Shown in pieces: positions 45,821-55,937 of a stretch of DNA of 64,000 nt (its first letter is position 1; every line of letters starts with the position of its first letter). Below the pieces are notes generated by a model. The model had not been told where the DNA came from and did not search any database. It saw only the letters and a program-made list of their open reading frames with translations. The position numbers and the translations under genes are program-made. Source of the stretch: Hordeum vulgare subsp. vulgare (taxonomy: Eukaryota; Streptophyta; Magnoliopsida; Poales; Poaceae); the NCBI RefSeq assembly GCF_904849725.1, contig NC_058523.1, positions 173,024,689 to 173,088,688 of the forward strand. The letters are read 5' to 3'.

Positions 45821-47641
45821 TGTTGGAATTATGCCCTAGAGGCAATAATAAATGTATAGTTATTATTATAATTCCTGTATGAAGATAATAGTTTATTATC
45901 CATGCTATAATTGTATTGAATGAAGACTCATTTACATGTGTGGATACATAGACAAAACACCGTCCCTAGCATGCCTCTAGTTGGCTAGCCAGTTGATCAA
46001 TGATAGCCAGTGTCTTCTGATTATGAACAAGGTGTTGTTGCTTGATAACTGGATCACGTCATTGGGAGAATCACGTGATGGACTAGACCCAAACTAATAG
46101 ACGTAGCATGTTGATCGTGTCATTTTGTTGCTACTGTTTTCTGCGTGTCAAGTATTTATTCCTATGACCATGAGATCATATAACTCACTGACACCGGAGG
46201 AATGCTTTGTGTGTATCAAACGTTGCAACGTAACTGGGTGACTATAAAGATGCTCTACAGGTATCTTCGAAGGTGTTAGTTGAGTTAGTATGGATCAAGA
46301 CTGGGATTTGTCACTCCGTGTGACGGAGAGGTATCTCGGGGCCCACTCGGTAATACAACATCACACACAAGCCTTGCAAGCAATGTAACTTAGTGTAAGT
46401 TGCGGGATCTTGTATTACGGAACGAGTAAAGAGACTTGCCGGTAAACGAGATTGAAATAGGTATGCGGATACTGACGATCGAATCTCGGGCAAGTAACAT
46501 ACCGAAGGACAAAGGGAATGACATACGGGATTATACGAATCCTTGGCACTGAGGTTCAAACGATAAGATCTTCGTAGAATATGTAGGATCCAATATGGGC
46601 ATCCAGGTCCCGCTATTGGATATTGACCGAGGAGTCTCTCGGGTCATGTCTACATAGTTCTCGAACCCGCAGGGTCTGCACACTTAAGGTTCGACGTTGT
46701 TTTATGCGTATTTGAGTTATATGGTTGGTTACCGAATGTTGTTCGGAGTCCCGGATGAGATCACGGACGTCACGAGGGTTTCCGGAATGGTCTAGAAACG
46801 AAGATTGATATATAGGATGACCTCATTTGTTTACCGGAAGGTTTTCGGAGTTACCGGGAATGTACCGGGAATGACGAATGGGTTCCGGGAGTTCACCGGG
46901 GGGGAAACCTACCCCGGGGAAGCCCATAGGCTTTGGGGAGACACACCAGCCCTTAGTGGGCTGGTGGGACAGCCCCAAGGGGGCCTATGCGCCAAGAAAA
47001 GTAAATCAAAGGAAAAGAAAAAAAAAGAGGGAAGAAGTGGGAAGGGAGGGGGACTCCTCCCACCAAACCAAGTCCAACTCGGTTTGGGGGGGGAGTCCTC
47101 CCCCCCTTGGCTCGGCCGACCCCTTGGGAGTCCCTTGGACCCCAAGGCAAGGTCCCCCTCCCTCCTCCTATATATATGGGGCTTTTAGGGCAGATTTGGG
47201 ACGACTTTCTCACGGCTGCCCGACCACATACCTCCATAGCTTTTCCTCTGGATCGCGTTTCTGCGGAGCTCGGGCGGAGCCCTGCTGAGACGAGATCATC
47301 ACCAACCTCCGGAGCGCCGTCACGCTGCCGGAGAACTCTTCTACCTCTCCGTCTCTCTTGCTGGATCAAGAAGGCCGAGATCATCGTCGAGCTGTACGTG
47401 TGCTGAACGCGGAGGTGCCGTCCGTTCGGTACTAGATCGTGGGACTGATCGCGGGATTGTTCGCGGGGCGGATCGAGGGACGTGAGGACGTTCAACTACA
47501 TCAACCGCGTTCTCTAACGCTTCTGCTGTACGGTCTACAAGGGTATGTAGATCACTCATCCCCTCTCGTAGATGGACATCACCATGATAGGTCTTCGTGC
47601 GCGTAGGAAAAATTTTGTTTCCCATGCGACGTTCCCCAACA
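45821..47641 (+). repeat. Copia 2 3' LTR
   Basis: 1821 bp, starts TGTTGGAATTATGCCC and ends TTCCCCAACA, followed by AAAAA. Confidence 0.94.
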
Positions 47642-48694
47642 AAAAATAGGAGAGGCAGTTTCATTGCATTTTATGATATGAAGCCATCGTCATCTGCTGT
47701 TCTTCATTGGGAGGCCAGATCTGGAGTCTGTTCTAGGCTCCGAAGAGGGGAATTCGCCGTCATCATCATCACCAACCATTCTCCATCACCAATTTCATGA
47801 TGTTCACCGCTGGGAGTGAGTAATCTCTTTGTAGGCTTGCTGGATGATGATGTCTTGGATGAGATTCATCATGTAATCTAGATAGTTTTGTTAGGGCTTG
47901 GTCCCTAGTATCCACTATGTTGTGAGATTGATGTTGCTATGACTTTGCTATGCTTAATGCTTGTCACTAGGGCCCGAATGCCAGGACTTCAGATATGAAT
48001 CTTTCATGTTTTCACCAATATATTTGTGTTCTAGATCCTACCATGCAAGTTATACGCACCTATTATGTGTTATGATCCGCCTACCCCAAGGTGACAATAA
48101 TTGGGATACTTTCTGGTGATGACCGTAGTTTGAGGAGTTCATGTATTCACTATGTGTTCATGCTTTGTTCCACTTCTCTATTAAAAGGAGGCCTTAATAT
48201 ACCTTTGTTTCCTTATGGACCCCACAGCCACAAGAGGGTATAACAAAAGATGGCATGCAAGTTATGTTCCATAAGCACGTATGACTATATACGGAGTACA
48301 TGCCTACATTATATAGACGAATTTGAGCTAGTTCTGTGTCGCCCTAGGTTATGACTATTACATGATGAATATTATCCAACCTTATCATCGATCCAATGGT
48401 GACGAGCTTTTCACATATTGAGCTTTTCTAAGTTACTATTGTTGCTTCTGTTATTACAATTGCTACAAAGCTGCTATTGTTACAGTTGCCTTTACTATTG
48501 CTATCAAACTATCATACTACTGTGCTACTCATCACTGTGCTATATATATTTAGTCTCCAGGTGCGGTTGAATTGAAAACTCAACTGCTAATACTTGCAAA
48601 TATTCTTTGGCTCCCCTTGTGTGGAATGAATAAATTTGGGTTTAATACTATACCCACAAAAATTGTTGCGATCCCCTATACTTGTGGGTTATCA

Positions 48695-49482
48695 CTGATC
48701 AATACTATCTCCTCATGAATTCCTTTGTGCAAAATTTCAATTTTCTGCATAGACTCACTATTCCTATAGTACGTTTTGATTTATATGCGGAAAATTTTGA
48801 AATACCATTCACCTAGTTTTTCCAAATATGCTAGATTCCCTTTAACGGGGGATTACATGAGCCTAAATCGGAGGAGTTCAAGGACTTCGTACTTACTTTA
48901 ACTATGAGATAAACTAGGGGCATATCAAACGCCAGAGCCACCTGTTTGCATTTCCCTTCTATGCACTACTTTGCTTGATTCATAGGAAAATGATTAATTG
49001 CCAAGGAGAACGGTAGCGTTCTGAGTGCCCCCACCCTCGCTATCTTATGACGTGCTTTATTTGGTGATAATAAATTCGTCTTAGGAGCTATCCTTGCAAA
49101 CCCCCAGCATGGTAACTGGACTAGGGGAAAGGTCCATGGTGGTATTTATGCTAGTCGCTTAGCAAAGCACTTGAAGATCAAAATACGCCCCACAGATTAC
49201 TTGATACCTAAGGTTTATCTGGATCACCGGTCAATGTTGGAAGATCATTTTGTCGACGTACCTGAGCCACTGCACCACATTTGTTTTAATGCAGTTTATA
49301 GCGAGAAGACTCGTGATGTTGTTATGTTGCTTGCACCTTATTTGTTTAACTATCATGCCAGGAACGCATATGTTGTCATGCCATCAGATATAATTGCTTT
49401 TCGGAATGAGTTAGCTCATGCAGAGGCCGCAACTCAGGCTTGGGACGCTCAAGTAACTCAGTCCAACTATTTTCCTCCTTGA
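48695..49482 (+). pseudogene. Athila ORF1-like gene, 3' part (second copy)
   Basis: Begins mid-gene at the junction with the preceding LTR: DQYYLLMNSFVQNFNFL, then interrupted pieces, then an open stretch 49171-49482 with YLDHRSMLEDHFVDVPEPLH and ending AWDAQVTQSNYFPP. It parallels 35400-36240 but retains more of the C-terminal half. It belongs to the older element into which the first Athila copy inserted. The 5' half is not seen in the window. Function of the family is unknown. Confidence 0.72.
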
Positions 49483-50470
49483 CCAGATGGCTACTGCGGA
49501 TCGTGATCACCAAGCTGGTCCGAAAGCCTAAGCTTGGGGGAGAACGTATTTCTCACCGACATTACATTCACGTTCACACACTTCAATTCAAATTTCGGCA
49601 TTCATCCTCTTTCATTGTATATCCTTGTTTAGTTTTATTTTTTCACTTTCTTCTTGTGCGTTTGAAAAACTTTAAAAATCCAAAAATATTTCAAGCTTTG
49701 TTTCGAGTACTTTCTGTTTATTATTTAGTTTGTAGTATTAAAAGAAAACCCAAAAAGATTTCTCTTGCGTGTTTGGAGCTTTCCCGTGTAAATAATTTTT
49801 CTCGTTCTTGTTTTTCGTTTCGTTTATTTGCTTTCTTTAAAAAAATAAAAACTCCAAAAATATTTCATTGTGTTTCTCTGAATTTCTTTCCTCTTTGATT
49901 GAGTTATTGAAAGGAGAAGCCAACAATGAAAATATTGAGTCGCTCCCATATGCATTGTTGTTGATCTCACAAATGAGCCAATATTACCTTGTCTTCCACT
50001 TTGCATAAACTGCTTCGCAGATTTCAGCTTAGCCCATGGCATGTTTGCACTACAACTATTTTCCTATCATTTGGTCACGCAAGTGAAGAGTGATAATGAT
50101 GATATTTGATGAAGTTATCGTGGTAAAGGAAGCTGGTATGAACTCTTCTTGTTTTCTGTTTTTGTAAATATGTTTAGCTTGTTCGATCTTGTTTCAATGT
50201 ATTCTGAGTAAACATGGTTATTGTGATAATTAGAGATTATAGTTGCTTGTGGCATGCTTAAAAATATAGGAGTGATAACAATCTATCTTATGTGTCAACA
50301 TGCATTAAAACGGTTGTGATCTGGTATGGTAGTATGGTATTTCCCTCTGAGTAATTCGAGTGGCTTGACTTGGCCCATGTGCAAACATGTAGTCGATTCA
50401 AAACCAATGGAGCCTTCGTGATATTTACTTCAGAGTGTTTATATCCTACTCATCATAATGTTCAAATGCA
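49483..50470 (+). other. UTR of the second Athila-type element
   Basis: Non-coding; parallels 36241-37200 with moderate divergence. The similarity stops near 50460-50480, where the LINE begins. Confidence 0.65.
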
Positions 50471-50625
50471 TTTCTCATGGAAAACCTATAAAGTAGCTAT
50501 CGGCCGTCTCCCCATGGCGCATACACCTTCTCCCCGGCGATCTTGATTTCTAGCCGATAGAATCAAGTTTCTCTCCACAGGATCTCTTCGGCGTCTCTGG
50601 ATCTACACGTGCATACCCATCTCAT

Positions 50626-52885
50626 ATGGGCTCTCATGGTGGATCTACCCTTCGCGTGAACTTCTCCAAGGGTTTGCTTTTTGCGGAGGAGGTTTTGCGA
50701 TCTATGGGACTTTGCATGCATCCCTCGGATGACACGGACTACTTCACAATGGTCGTGTCATTTGGCCGGCCTAATTTCCGCCTCACAAAGGATTCTGTGG
50801 CGGCAGCTTTGGAAGCAGCAACTGGGGGATTATCAATTTAGTTCCTAGTTTTGTTCATACATGACAAGGTCTTTTGTTTTCAGGTATCGTGTAAATCAGT
50901 AGGTATGATGATTCTCAACATACGCTCTTTTTCGTGCGTTCAATTCAAATGTTTGTTCCATCTGTGAAGCAATGGTGGTCCGAATTGGCGTCGTGAATTC
51001 AAGCTTTGGAGACTTGAATGTGATGCAGAATAGATTCTTGTTAGCCCCTCCAAAAGGTGGGCCACTCTTGGTGTTTTGGCCATGAGATCCAAACCTACGG
51101 AGTCTTCACTCAAGAAGGATAGCTCCATTAGGAAAAGGCTATCATTTGCAACTTCGGAAAATTATCCAGTCTGCTTGGGTTATCGGTATCCAACTACACA
51201 AGATTGCATCACAACTACTGAAGTGGCTGGTTATTCAATACCAAGGCATGAACGTGTGGTTATTCATGCTAGGCCGCGGGTGAACCTTTAATGGACAGAG
51301 ACATTGTCGTCGATATTTTTGGTACGGTGCATGATCTGACTGCTTTGATGAATCAGGTGGCACCATCTTCGGGCGGGAATTCCATGATTACAGTTTTGGA
51401 AAGTTTGTCCCAACGAACTCCTCCGCAAGGCCCATCAACATCGATTATAGTTGATGATGCGGTTCTAACAGAGGAAATCATTGATAATGATTTTACAAAT
51501 ATGATTAATAATATGGTGGACAAAATCTTCACATGTCGGTTATGTCTCAAGACGGGTCATTTTTCAAAAGATTGCAACTCTCCTTTGTGGTGTATTGGGT
51601 GTTCATGCATGGGAAAACTAGGAGGGATTTAACAACTTTGCAATGAAATTAGGGTTGGTTTGGCAACTGAAACCTCGTAATATTACGCCTTCCAAGCAGC
51701 ACATTGTTGGCTGCATGGATATATCTTTGAAGGATCTTTTACCAAGCTTGGACTCTGCTTTCACTTCCGCATTAACCTCTCCGTCGACTCCCATCAGCCC
51801 TGGTCCTAAGACTCCAACCGTCGAGCCGCCGGAGACTCCACCACCTCCTTCGAGTGTTCCTCCACCTCTTGCAACAAAAATGGCAACTTCCCTTTGGATC
51901 CAATGTGTTTTGTGCCGGCTGGCCACCATGTAACCAATGGTGGCGAGACGGGAGTGTCGAGGACCTTTGTGTTGTTGTATACTCCGATTGTGAGGCAGCA
52001 TGAAGAGTTCATGTTAGCAGAGGTGATGCATGTTCCTCCGCGTGATGAGATGGGTCAAGCTCACGAAGAAGTTTTTGATTGGCTGGTGGGTCAGGGTTTT
52101 GCTCTTCGCTCTGTTCAGCCATTGATCAATGTCATGGGGATATTTGAGCTAAGGGATGCTGCATCAAGATTTATTCTCCTCCAGATTCCGCCGCAAGCGC
52201 TAGGTAATGATCGATTTGTTCGTTTCATGAAGCATGATGAGGGTGAAGGTTTTCGTGGGGCTTAGGGTTTTCGTCTGGGGATGCTCATGTTCCTGTCGAT
52301 TCGTTTGGATCTTAGAAACACTGAAAATATCAAAGCTGCTATTAACACGTTTGGAAAGTTTCATCATTGGAATAGTGAAGACTAATTCCTGGTAAGAGCA
52401 TTGGTCTTTGCTTATTTCCCACAAGACATCTTAGTTTCGTGGGATGTGGTATTCACTAACTATGCTGATTGGGGTGGCGCGCCAGTCTCTTGGATGGTCC
52501 CAGATTATATTCTGGGGGCCATCTTTGCGGAGGAAATTCCGCAAGATGCGGATTGGATGCCCATCAATAGCAACCCTCATCCGATGCCAGGTGTTCCTTT
52601 CCCGGACATGTCATCCTCTATTCTACCCCCATACCCTGTGATGGGATGGAATGATTTGCCACCAGAGCCAAAACCTGTTGTCCAGGAGAATGGGGCTGAT
52701 GATGGTGGATGGGCCAACTGGAATGCTGCTCCGGAACCTGAACCGCAAGTCAAGCAAGATCAAGAATCGATGGTTCTAGATGCATCTAATCAATCTAGCT
52801 TGGAGGTTGCGCAGCCGCAGGTGCCTCTGGTTGATCTTGAGGCAGAGGATCAGGCTGACCAGGAGGAACATGATCATGCGATGGA
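50626..52885 (+). pseudogene. LINE ORF1, N-terminal and central part
   Basis: Pieces in three frames: 50626-50841 (LLFAEEVLRSMGLCMHPSDD, FTMVVSFGRPNFRL), about 51076-51635 ending in a zinc knuckle (CRLCLKTGHFSKDC at about 51535-51576) with a degenerate second knuckle, 51643-51933 (Pro-rich linker), 51894-52265, and 52401-52885 (acidic, Pro-rich, GWANWNAAPEPEP). The stop after the first block and shifts between the others disable it. Plant L1 ORF1 proteins bind the element RNA and form particles with ORF2; the zinc knuckle fits that role. The gene continues after the solo LTR at 54709. Confidence 0.75.
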
Positions 52886-54708
52886 TATTGGAATTATGCC
52901 CTGGAGGCAATAATAAATATAGTTATTATTATAATTCCTGTATCAAGATAATCGTTTATTATCCATGCTATAATTGTATTGAATGAAGACTTATATACAT
53001 GTGTGGATACATAGACAAAACACTGTCCCTAGAAAGCCTGTAGTTGGCTAGCCAGTTGATCAAAGATAGTCAGGGTCTTCTGATTATGAACAAGGTGTTG
53101 TTGCTTGATAACTGGATCACGTCATTAGGAGAATCACGTGATGGACTAGACCCAAACTAATAGACGTAGCATGTTGATCGTGTCATTTTGTTGCTACTAT
53201 TTTCTGCATGTCAAGTATTTGTTCCTGTGACCATGAGATCATATAACTCACTGACACCGGAGGAATGCTTTGTGTGTATCAAACGTCGCAACGTAACTGC
53301 GTGACTATAAAGATGCTCTACAGGTATCTCCGAAGGTGTTCGTTGAGTTAGTATGTATCGAGACTGGGATTTGTCACTCCATGTGACGGAGAGGTATCTC
53401 GGGGCCCACTCGGTAATACAACATCACACACAAGCCTTGCAAGCAATGTGACTTATTGTAAGTTGCGGGATCTTGTATTACGGAACAAGTAAAGAGACTT
53501 GCCGGTAAACGAGATTGAAATAGGTATGCGGATACTGACGATCGAATCTCGGGCAAGTAACATACCGAAGGACAAAGGGAATGACATACGGGATTATATG
53601 AATCCTTGGCACTGAGGTTCAAACAATAAGATCTTCGTAGAATCTGTGGGATCCAATATGGGCATCCAGGTCCCGCTATTGGATATTGACTGAGGAGTCT
53701 CTCGGGTCATGTCTACATAGTTCTCGAACCCGCAGGGTCTGCACACTTAAGGTTCGACATTGTTTTATGTGTATTTGAGTTATATGGTTGGTTACCGAAT
53801 GTTGTTTGGAGTCCCGGATGAGATCACGGACGTCACGTGGGTTTCCGGAATGGTCCGGAAATGAAGATTGATATATAGGATGACTTCATTTGATTACCGG
53901 AAGGTTCTCGGAGTTACCAGGAATGTACCGGGAATGACGAATGGGTTCCGGGTGTTCACCGGGGGGGGGGGGGCAACCCACCCCGGGGAAGCCCATAGGC
54001 CTTGGGGTGGCGCACCAGCCCTTGGTGGGCTGGTGGAACAGCCCAAGAAGGCCCTATGCGTCATAGGAAGAAAATCAAAGAGAAAAGAAAAAAAAGGAGG
54101 TGGGAAAGGGGAGAAGGACTCCACCTTCCAAACCTAGTTGGATTCGGTTTGGAAGGGGAGGACTTCCCCCCCTTGGCTCGGCCGACCCCCTTGGGGCTCC
54201 TTGAGCCTCAAGGCAAGGCCCCCCCTCTCCCTCCTATATATAGTGGGGTTTTAGGGTTGATTTGAGACAACTTTTGCCACGGCAGCCCGACCACATACCT
54301 CCACGGTTTTTGCTCTAGATCGCGTTTGTGCAGAGCTCGGGCGGAGCCCTGCTGAGATTAGATCACCATCAACCTCTGGAGCGCCGTCACACTGCCGGAG
54401 AACTCATCTACCTCTCCGTCTCTCTTGCTGGATCAAGAAGGCCGATATCATCGTCGAGTTGTACGTGTGTTGAACGCGGAGGTGCCGTCCGTACGGCACT
54501 AGATCGTGGGACAGATCGCGGGACGGTTCGCGGGGCGAATCGAGGGACGTGAGGACGTTCCACTACATCAACCGCGTTCACTAACGCTTCTGCCGTGCGA
54601 TCTACAAGGGTACGTAGATCGGAAATCCCCTCTCGTAGATGGACATCACCATGATAGGTCTTCGTGCGCGTAGGAAATTTTTTGTTTCCCATGCGACGTT
54701 CCCCAACA
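52886..54708 (+). mobile_element. Copia solo LTR (BARE/Angela/WIS-like)
   Basis: 1823 bp flanked by ATGGA (52881-52885 and 54709-54713) with no internal region: the product of LTR-LTR recombination. The first dinucleotide is TA instead of TG (TATTGGAATTATGCCC). It has a TATA stretch at about 54234-54241 and a run of G at 53958-53972. It diverges more from the two LTRs at 38713 and 45821 than they do from each other. It sits in LINE ORF1. Confidence 0.92.
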
Positions 54709-55443
54709 ATGGAGCCACAGCCGCTGGACCTAAATTATGCCAACAATTGGGTGATGGTGGTTTATCAACCGATGGTTGAAGCACCTCCCCATATTCAAGA
54801 GGTTAGAGTCTCCTTTGGGCCTCCCCTGCCACCTGAGATTATATGGAGTAGGACTCTTCACAACATTTTCAATCAAGCTTCTCTACCAATCCAATATGTG
54901 GTTCCTGTTTGGCCCATCTCCTCTGTGGTTTTATCCAAGAGATCATGGGGGCTGGATTTTGAGGATAGAGTTCCATTGTTGACATGGGCTGAGGAGAAGA
55001 GCAAGGAGGAGTAGCCTCAGGCAACTCCTGTGGTTAAGCCACCGATTGCTCGTGCTCTTTTCCCCGCCATGGCGAACCGACAAGATCATCCTCGTGCCAC
55101 TACACCTAGAAAGGTTGGAAGGCCTCGGAAATCTTTGGCGCCAACCCTAGTTGTTGAAACTGATGTCAGACGCTGCACAAGGGGTTCTGTTATGCATGAT
55201 GGTTTCAAGCCCATCTTCCATGACCTGGTGATTGAGCCTAAGAAGAAGAAGCCCAAGTCCAAGCCTTTTGTCGCCCAGGAAGGAATGGGACATTCTGTTG
55301 TTCCTGACACAGCTCCAGCAGCCACTCCAATTGGGATGATCAAGGACATAGGTGCAGAGTTGGGAATTCATGAGCAGTTGCTCACTGTGGAGGCGCTTAC
55401 AGCGGACCCACTGGTTCAGGCCATCAACAGTGCTGATGATTAG
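54709..55443 (+). pseudogene. LINE ORF1, C-terminal part with AT-hook-like motif
   Basis: Continues ORF1 in frame after the solo LTR (PQPLDLNYANNWVMVVYQPM), reaches TAG at about 55012-55014, then stays open from 55030 to TAG at 55441-55443. The final block has RKVGRPRKSLAP, an AT-hook-like GRPRK core, and a Lys-rich KKKKPKSK stretch, suggesting nucleic-acid binding or nuclear import. A short spacer separates it from ORF2. Confidence 0.7.
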
Positions 55444-55619
55444 TCGCCTTAATCTTCCTTGGGTTTGGCAAGCCCCTAAATTGACCTCTTTATGTAAGAG
55501 ATGTAGTATTTGCATGGGGTTCTAGTCTCATGTAATATCGCTTAAACTTATGCTACTTGTGAGTGTGCTTGTTACATGGAATGTCACGAGGGTTTATGAT
55601 CTTTTGATGCCTGGTTTTC
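55444..55619 (+). other. LINE ORF1-ORF2 spacer
   Basis: Non-coding. ORF2 begins at or just before 55620. Confidence 0.6.
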
Positions 55620-55937
55620 ATGAATAGTTCAACTAGTAATTGGAATATCCAATGCTGGAATGTTAGGGGTCTCAAATGTGGTCCCAAGAAAAGGGCAGTG
55701 AAGCAGAAAATGGAAGAGAGCCAATGTGCTATTGCATGCTTACAGGAAACTAAATGCTCTAATTTTGACAGTAGGGAAATAAAAAATTTCTACTCAAGGA
55801 AGTGTGATTGTTTTGCTTTCTCTCCCTCTGTGGGACCTTTTGGGGGATTGTTGTGGTCTGGAATTCCTCAGTTTTTGTTGGATCCTCAATGGAGGTTAAT
55901 CAGTTTGCTGTGGTGGTTCAATTCACTTCTAGACAAA
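55620..55937 (+). pseudogene. LINE ORF2, start of the endonuclease domain, truncated
   Basis: Reads NWNIQCWNVRGLKCGPKKRA, CAIACLQETKC and FGGLLWSG: the N-terminal motifs of the exonuclease-endonuclease-phosphatase-type (apurinic-like) endonuclease of plant L1 ORF2. The Asn of WNVRGL and the Glu of QETK are the expected catalytic positions. The gypsy LTR begins at 55938, removing the rest of the endonuclease and the reverse transcriptase from this window. Confidence 0.8.

Larger units (their letters stand above)
38713..47641 (+). mobile_element. Full-length Copia element (BARE/Angela/WIS-like) with intact Gag-Pol frame
   Basis: 8929 bp; LTRs of 1819 bp (38713-40531) and 1821 bp (45821-47641); target duplication AAAAA (38708-38712 and 47642-47646). 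By eye the LTRs differ at about 18 sites plus a 2-bp indel (CCTAGTT versus CCTCTAGTT), about 1%. The internal region has a leader of about 1.25 kb and one uninterrupted Gag-Pol frame. Every retrotransposition motif I looked for is present, so it is a potential source of proteins for defective relatives such as the one at 22595-31180. Confidence 0.95.
38360..48694 (+). repeat. Athila-type 3' LTR, split by a Copia insertion
   Basis: Begins TGATATGTCTC at 38360 and ends CTTGTGGGTTATCA at 48694. The Copia 38713-47641 and one 5-bp duplication interrupt it; the net length is about 1.40 kb. Immediately after 48694 the sequence enters a second Athila ORF1-like gene (CTGATCAATAC...), so this LTR end is an insertion junction. 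The likely 5-bp target is CTGAT (48695-48699); the matching left copy is not found in the window. Confidence 0.8.
50480..55937 (+). mobile_element. L1-type LINE, 5' part, interrupted and truncated on the right
   Basis: A short leader, a long ORF1 (50626-55443) and the beginning of ORF2 (from about 55620) in the usual order of plant L1 elements. The left boundary is approximate and taken from loss of Athila similarity. A Copia solo LTR (52886-54708) interrupts ORF1, and the gypsy LTR at 55938 cuts ORF2. No poly(A) end or target duplication is visible in the window. Several frameshifts and stops show it is old. Confidence 0.8.
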
